Shown: piece by piece, positions 59,730-64,000 of the stretch
Layout of the letters: every line of letters begins with the position of its first letter
Numbering within the stretch: the stretch's first letter is position 1
From: Bacillota bacterium
GTDB lineage: Bacteria; Bacillota; Sulfobacillia; JAJYWN01
Assembly (NCBI GenBank): GCA_021791495.1
Contig: JAJYWN010000008.1
Location: 34,307-98,306 of the forward strand
Length of the DNA stretch: 64,000 nt
Direction of reading: 5' to 3'
Translations under genes and position numbers: made by a program
Notes under the pieces: generated by a model
Databases searched by the model: none
Told to the model about the DNA's origin: nothing
What the model saw: only the letters and a program-made list of their open reading frames with translations

Positions 59730-60653
59730 TTGTCTACTAATTACGCCTATTTCGAGGGCCGGATCGTGCCGGCATCCGAGGCCAAGGTGAGTATCTCCAC
59801 CCATGCGTTACAGTACGGAACCGGTTGCTTCGAAGGTATCCGCGCCTACTGGAACCCCGGGCGGAACGAGCTGTACGTCTTGAAACTCCGCGAACACATG
59901 CGCCGCATGTCCTACAACATGCGACTACTCCGGATAGCCCTCCCCGAGACGGTGGAGCGCATGTGCGAGATCGTCGTGGAACTCCTCCGCCAGAACGAGG
60001 CCCGCCAGAACACCTACATCCGGCCTTTCGCCTATAAGTCGGCTCCCTACATCGGTTTGAAGCTGACTGGGCTGGAAGACCGTCTGGCCATCTACACGCT
60101 GGGCATGGGCGACTACCTGGACGTCGAGAAAGGCCTTTCAGTCTGCGTGTCCAGTTGGGTACGGCCGGACGATAACTCCATCCCGCCTCGCGGCAAGCTC
60201 ACCGGTTCTTACGTGAATGCCTGCATCGCCTCGGACGAGGCCAAGACCAACGGCTACGACGAAGCCTTGGAGCTCTCCTCGGACGGTCATGTCTCCGAGG
60301 GCAGCTCGTCCAATCTCTTCGTGGTGAGGAACGGCACCCTGATCACCAGCCCGGTTTCCGCCAATATCCTGGAAGGCATTACCCGCGCGGCCATCTTTGA
60401 GCTGGCGTCGGACATGGGGATCCCCTCCGAGACTCGCGCGATCGACCGCACCGAGCTTTACGTAGCCGACGAGATGTTCTTGTGCGGGACCGGCGTACAG
60501 CTGGCCCCCATCACCTCGGTGGACCGCCGGCCCGTGGGCGACGGTAAGCCTGGGCCCATTTCGCTCAAACTGCAGCAGGCCTACTTCGCCGCCGCCAGCG
60601 GCGAGGTGGAGAAGTACCGCCACTGGCTCACTCCGGTCTACGGTTCCAGATAA
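59730..60653 (+). CDS. ilvE: Branched-chain amino acid aminotransferase
   Basis: 307 residues of the class IV PLP aminotransferase IlvE, last step of valine, leucine and isoleucine synthesis. Markers: STHALQYGTGCFEGIRAY, YIRPFAY, catalytic lysine in PRGKLTGSYVNACIAS and SEGSSSNLFVV. The TTG start follows AGGAGGT. Confidence 0.95.
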   Translation: MSTNYAYFEGRIVPASEAKVSISTHALQYGTGCFEGIRAYWNPGRNELYVLKLREHMRRMSYNMRLLRIALPETVERMCEIVVELLRQNEARQNTYIRPFAYKSAPYIGLKLTGLEDRLAIYTLGMGDYLDVEKGLSVCVSSWVRPDDNSIPPRGKLTGSYVNACIASDEAKTNGYDEALELSSDGHVSEGSSSNLFVVRNGTLITSPVSANILEGITRAAIFELASDMGIPSETRAIDRTELYVADEMFLCGTGVQLAPITSVDRRPVGDGKPGPISLKLQQAYFAAASGEVEKYRHWLTPVYGSR

Positions 60654-60707
60654 CGGCGTTAGGGGCGGCGGAGGGAGCGGCCACCACCATGAAGGGAGCA
60701 ACTCGAG

Positions 60708-62351
60708 ATGCAGATAAAAGAAGTCATGTGCCGCCAGGGAGCAGTGTCGTCGGCCCATCCGCTAGCGACCAGCGTGGGTCTGTCGGTGCTCCAGGACGGC
60801 GGGAACGCGGTGGATGCGGCGATCGCCATGGCCGCCGCCACGAGTGTCTTGATGCCACACATGTGCGGGCCCGGGGGCGACGCCTTCATCCTGATCTACG
60901 ACGCGGCCTCGGGCCGGACCACGGCCATCATGGGGAGTGGCCAAGCGCCGCGCGCCGCCACCAGGCAGGCCATCCTTGACCGCGGTTACGGCCCGAAGAT
61001 GCCTCTTTTCGGCGCCTTGTCGGTGGCCGTTCCGGGCGCGGTGGACGCGTGGTTCACAGCCCTGCGTCTCTTCGGAAGCCGGCCCGCCTCCGAGCTTTTC
61101 GCCCCGGCCATCCGCTACGCCCGCGAGGGGGTTCCCTTGTCGCGGGACCCGGCCGGCACCATTGAGACGGCTGCCGCCAGGCTGGCGAAAAACCCTGCCG
61201 CAGCCGCCATCTACCTGAAACCGGACGGAACGGCGCCGGCACCGGGTGACATCCTGGTCGAGAGCGATCTGGGCGCCAGCCTCGAAGAACTGGCCCGCCA
61301 CGGCCCCGACACCTTCTACCGGGGCGACCTGGCGGCGGCCATCGTCCGTTGCATGGAGGAAGAAGGCGGGCTCATTTCCGCGGAGGACTTGGCGGAGCAC
61401 AAGACCGAGGTGGACGAACCGCTTTCCGTGAACTACCATGGGTACCGCGTGGTGACGCCCAGGATACCGTCCCAGGGGCTGATCCTTTTGGAGGAACTGG
61501 CCATCGCCGAAGGGTTCGATCTGGCGGGCATGGGTTTCGGGTCCGTGGACGCTATCCACTACATGGTGGAATCGAAGAAACTGGCCTTTGCCGACCGCCT
61601 GGCCTACGCCGGCGACCCGCGCTTCGTCAACGTGCCCTTGAGTGGGCTCCTTTCACCCAGATACGCGGCGGTACGCGGCTTCCATATCCGCGCGGAAACC
61701 ACGGTGGAGCGCCTGCCGAAAGCGCCGCACGGGAATCCCTGGGCCTTCGAAGGGCCGGCCGAGGGCGACACCACCTCTTTTGTGGTGGTAGACGCGAAAG
61801 GCAACGCGGTGTCCTTCATCCACAGCCTGTCTCTGGTTTTTGGCAGTGGCGTGGTGGTGCCCGGCACCGGCATCCTCCTGAACAACCGGGCCGGCCGCGG
61901 TTTCACGCTCGAGCCTGGGCACCCGAATGTCATCGCTCCGGGGAAGAAGACCATGCACACCTTGCTGTGCTACCTCGTGTTAGACGGTGACGGCCGCCCC
62001 TATCTGGTGGGTGGTACCCCGGGTGGAGACGGGCAGCCCCAGTGGAACTTCCAGACTATCGTCAATATCCTGTCCTTCGGCTTGTCTCCCGCCGACGCCG
62101 TCACCGTGCCGCGCTGGACCAGCTCCCCAGGGACCGACCCCGCCACCTTCGACAGTCCCGTGGAGCTACGGATTGAAGACCGTATCGCGGTCGATACCAT
62201 CACCGGGCTGACGGCGCGGGGTCACACGGTCAAAGCTGTGGGACCGTGGGCGGCCGGCGGTAACGTACAACTCATCCGCATTGACCCGAAAACGGGAGTG
62301 CGCACCGCGGTCAGTGACCCGCGGGGGAGCGGCGCGGCAGCCGGGTATTGA
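60708..62351 (+). CDS. ggt: Gamma-glutamyltransferase family protein
   Basis: 547 residues. Family features: GNAVDAAIAMAAATSVLMPHMCGPGGDAF, and the autoprocessing threonine in EGDTTSFVVVDAKGNAVSFIHSL. GGT transfers or hydrolyses gamma-glutamyl groups of glutathione or polyglutamate. There is no signal peptide, so it is predicted to be cytoplasmic. It follows ilvE by about 55 bp in the same direction. Confidence 0.93.
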   Translation: MQIKEVMCRQGAVSSAHPLATSVGLSVLQDGGNAVDAAIAMAAATSVLMPHMCGPGGDAFILIYDAASGRTTAIMGSGQAPRAATRQAILDRGYGPKMPLFGALSVAVPGAVDAWFTALRLFGSRPASELFAPAIRYAREGVPLSRDPAGTIETAAARLAKNPAAAAIYLKPDGTAPAPGDILVESDLGASLEELARHGPDTFYRGDLAAAIVRCMEEEGGLISAEDLAEHKTEVDEPLSVNYHGYRVVTPRIPSQGLILLEELAIAEGFDLAGMGFGSVDAIHYMVESKKLAFADRLAYAGDPRFVNVPLSGLLSPRYAAVRGFHIRAETTVERLPKAPHGNPWAFEGPAEGDTTSFVVVDAKGNAVSFIHSLSLVFGSGVVVPGTGILLNNRAGRGFTLEPGHPNVIAPGKKTMHTLLCYLVLDGDGRPYLVGGTPGGDGQPQWNFQTIVNILSFGLSPADAVTVPRWTSSPGTDPATFDSPVELRIEDRIAVDTITGLTARGHTVKAVGPWAAGGNVQLIRIDPKTGVRTAVSDPRGSGAAAGY

Positions 62352-62416
62352 GGGCACGGACCCCGGCAGGGCTGCGCGCGGGCTTCACAACTCACACCAC
62401 AGAGGTGCTTTGAGCA

Positions 62417-63205
62417 GTGGCTGAAGAACTGGCGGTCTCCGCCGAACTGCGGAAACGGCTGTTAGAAGTGAACACCTTGCTCTTTGATCTGGACGGGACT
62501 CTTCTGGGCTGCGACATCAACGTCTTTCTTCAATACTACCTTCAGACGGTGGCCACCAAGGTCGCCCAGGCAGGTCTGGCCGAACCCAAGGCCTTTATGA
62601 GGCAGCTATTGGCTTCCACACAGGCTATGGTGGATAACCTGGAGCCCACCGTGAACAATGCCTCCGCTTTCGCGGGGCACTTCTACCCAGCGCTGGCCAT
62701 GGAGCGGGCCAAGGCCGAGCCGGTCTTCATGAACTACTACGCCAACGATTTCCCTAAACTGCGAACCCGAACTTACGTGAAACCGGCCGCCCGTGCCCTC
62801 CTGACGCTGGCCGCTTCAAAGGGGTACGACCTCGTACTGGCCACCAACCCCCTCTTCCCCTTGGTCGCGATCGAGGAGCGCATGCGCTGGGCCGAAGTTT
62901 TCGATTTCCCTTGGCGACTGGTGACGGCCTATGAGTCCATGCATTTCTGTAAGCCCCATGTGGAGTACTACCGGGAAATCCTTGACCTTATTGGACGGTC
63001 GCCCGAAGAGTGCCTGATGGTCGGCAACGACGTCGAAGAGGATTTGGTCGCCGGAACGCTGGGCCTGGCCACCTTCCTAGACCCCTCGCAATTGATCCAA
63101 CGGGGAAGCGGGCCCAGCGGGGCGGACCTCACTGGAAGCCTGGACGATCTACTGAAGATCATCCGTGACCTGCCTGGCCGGAATAGGGTCAGGGCTTACG
63201 CTTGA
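62417..63205 (+). CDS. HAD family hydrolase
   Basis: 262 residues. It has the HAD motif LLFDLDGTLLGCD, a second motif in LVLATNP, a lysine in HFCKPHVEYY and VGNDVEEDLVAGTLGL. The substrate is probably a small phosphate ester. GTG start at 62417 with GAGGTG upstream. Confidence 0.9.
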   Translation: MAEELAVSAELRKRLLEVNTLLFDLDGTLLGCDINVFLQYYLQTVATKVAQAGLAEPKAFMRQLLASTQAMVDNLEPTVNNASAFAGHFYPALAMERAKAEPVFMNYYANDFPKLRTRTYVKPAARALLTLAASKGYDLVLATNPLFPLVAIEERMRWAEVFDFPWRLVTAYESMHFCKPHVEYYREILDLIGRSPEECLMVGNDVEEDLVAGTLGLATFLDPSQLIQRGSGPSGADLTGSLDDLLKIIRDLPGRNRVRAYA

Positions 63206-63427
63206 GCCTGAGCCCTCTCAGCCCCAAAACCGGAACGGCAAATACAGATCGGGGACCGGGGGCGATCCGGAGTGTACGAGTATTCGAGTGGGCCCTTTAG
63301 AGGTACCGGGGGAGCCCGAGGGGGCTGTAATCCCCCCGACTTCAGTCAGGGGATACATGGACCCCCTCGGAACCTTTTTGGTGGAATCTACTTCCCCGAA
63401 CACGTGTTCGGTGTTATCATTGATAGT

Positions 63428-63847
63428 GTGAAGCACGAAGCGTGGAAATCCACTGGGAACTGCGTCTACGAGACATCGTATCACATTGTATGGTAAACGA
63501 AGTACCGTCGGAAGGTGCTAACTCCACCCGTTGATGTGGCGGCAAGAGACCTGCTGCAAGAGATCTGCGCTAAGCATGGCTACGAGGTGAAAGGACTGGA
63601 GGTGATGCCCGACCACGTCCACCTGTTCATCAGCGTTCCACCGGCCAGGGCGGTAGCTACCGCCGTGAAGCTCATCAAGGGTGCTTCGGCCCGGGTGCTC
63701 TTCGTGCGCCTTCCGGGGCTCAAGAAGCGGCTATGGGGCGGGCACCTCTGGAACCCCCCGTACTACGTCGGCACGGCGGGGCATGTCAGTAGTGAAACGA
63801 TCCAGCGGTATATCGAGCGCCAAGAAAAGGTGGCGGAGGAACAGTAG
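63428..63847 (+). pseudogene. tnpA: IS200-like Y1 transposase TnpA, in-frame stop
   Basis: The HUH transposase reads from GTG 63428 as KHEAWKSTGNCVYETSYHIVW, then TAA at 63494-63496, then continues in the same frame TKYRRKVLTPPVDVAARDLL to the stop at 63847. The HUH motif MPDHVHLF and the tyrosine in RYIERQEKV are intact. One substitution, for example TCA or TGC to TAA, explains the break. The downstream part alone from GTG 63515 lacks the first strand and is unlikely to be active. Confidence 0.85.
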
Positions 63848-63869
63848 CGCCTAGGAGGTGATCCGGCAG

Positions 63870-64000
63870 ATGATGCTAACCCTGAAGGCGAAGGTTGTCG
63901 CCAGTCAAGAAGCGACAGCGATTCTGCTGGACGCCATGCTCTGCGCCACCAAAGTCTACAATGGCCTCATCTGGCACCTGCGGGACGAGTTCGAGCGCAC
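63870..64000 (+). CDS. tnpB: TnpB-like RNA-guided nuclease, N-terminal fragment
   Basis: Starts at ATG 63870 (or 63873) after an unusually complete ribosome binding site AGGAGGTGATCC. It reads MMLTLKAKVVASQEATAILL, then LDAMLCATKVYNGLIWHLRD, typical of TnpB N-termini. The rest is cut off by the window end, so the state of the RuvC domain cannot be judged. Confidence 0.8.
   Translation, partial: MMLTLKAKVVASQEATAILLDAMLCATKVYNGLIWHLRDEFER

Larger units (their letters stand above)
63332..64000 (+). mobile_element. IS200/IS605 family element, truncated by window edge
   Basis: A left-end hairpin (63332-63352, CCCCCCGACTTCAGTCAGGGG) of the kind at IS605 ends is followed by tnpA and the start of tnpB in the same direction. 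The right end lies outside the window. Confidence 0.8.

Overview
The window is GC-rich (low-to-mid 60s percent by eye) bacterial chromosome, densely packed, with many TTG and GTG starts preceded by strong GGAGG-type ribosome binding sites. The run pcrA-ligA, gatC-gatA-gatB and rlmD, together with a DUF1540 protein, a pst operon with two pstB genes and a YkgJ-type protein, points to a high-GC Gram-positive of the Bacillota (clostridial or Symbiobacterium/Thermaerobacter-like). I infer this from gene content only. No rRNA, tRNA or CRISPR array was seen.

Layout: 1-5.7 kb holds an unrecognised partial gene, then the helicase/ligase pair pcrA-ligA. 5.7-6.8 kb is a small island with a HEPN/MNT toxin-antitoxin pair and a decayed acetyltransferase. 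6.8-14.3 kb has a membrane-anchored zinc peptidase, a MacB-like ABC exporter behind a promoter with a perfect palindromic operator, a ClpP-class membrane protease and a diguanylate cyclase. 14.4-18 kb is gatCAB. 18-24.3 kb carries an acetyltransferase, a lone FtsX-like permease, a DUF2268-type peptidase, an orphan soluble histidine kinase, an LD-carboxypeptidase and DUF1643. 24.9-31.2 kb has a YdcF-like protein, rlmD, a PH-domain protein, an atypical MurE, and lemA with a TPM-domain gene. Two copies of a roughly 500-bp inverted-repeat element lie at 24.4-24.9 and 32.4-32.9 kb.

33-42.3 kb: an M20 amidohydrolase, a 31-codon ORF with its own promoter and terminator placed like an attenuator in front of a three-gene ABC-2 exporter, a large secreted PA14/HExxH protein, an AlkD-like glycosylase, a phosphodiesterase and DUF1540. 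42.6-48.3 kb: pstS-pstC-pstA-pstB-pstB, followed by an orphan decarboxylase beta subunit. The two PstB proteins carry complementary defects (Q-loop in one, signature motif in the other), which predicts an asymmetric heterodimer. 48.4-57.5 kb: a parS-like palindrome, a histidine phosphatase, a YkgJ-type protein, murB, a PIG-L deacetylase, an alpha-oxoamine synthase, a split ChrA pair, a TSUP permease, a patatin and rsmD.

57.7-64 kb: a PIN-TRAM protein with a DNA-binding-like N-terminus instead of the usual membrane domain, an AAC(6')-like acetyltransferase, ilvE, a gamma-glutamyltransferase, a HAD hydrolase, and the left part of an IS200/IS605 element whose tnpA carries an in-frame stop. Genes mostly sit in short co-directional runs separated by tight convergent junctions (1-14 bp, or overlapping), with little space for terminators.
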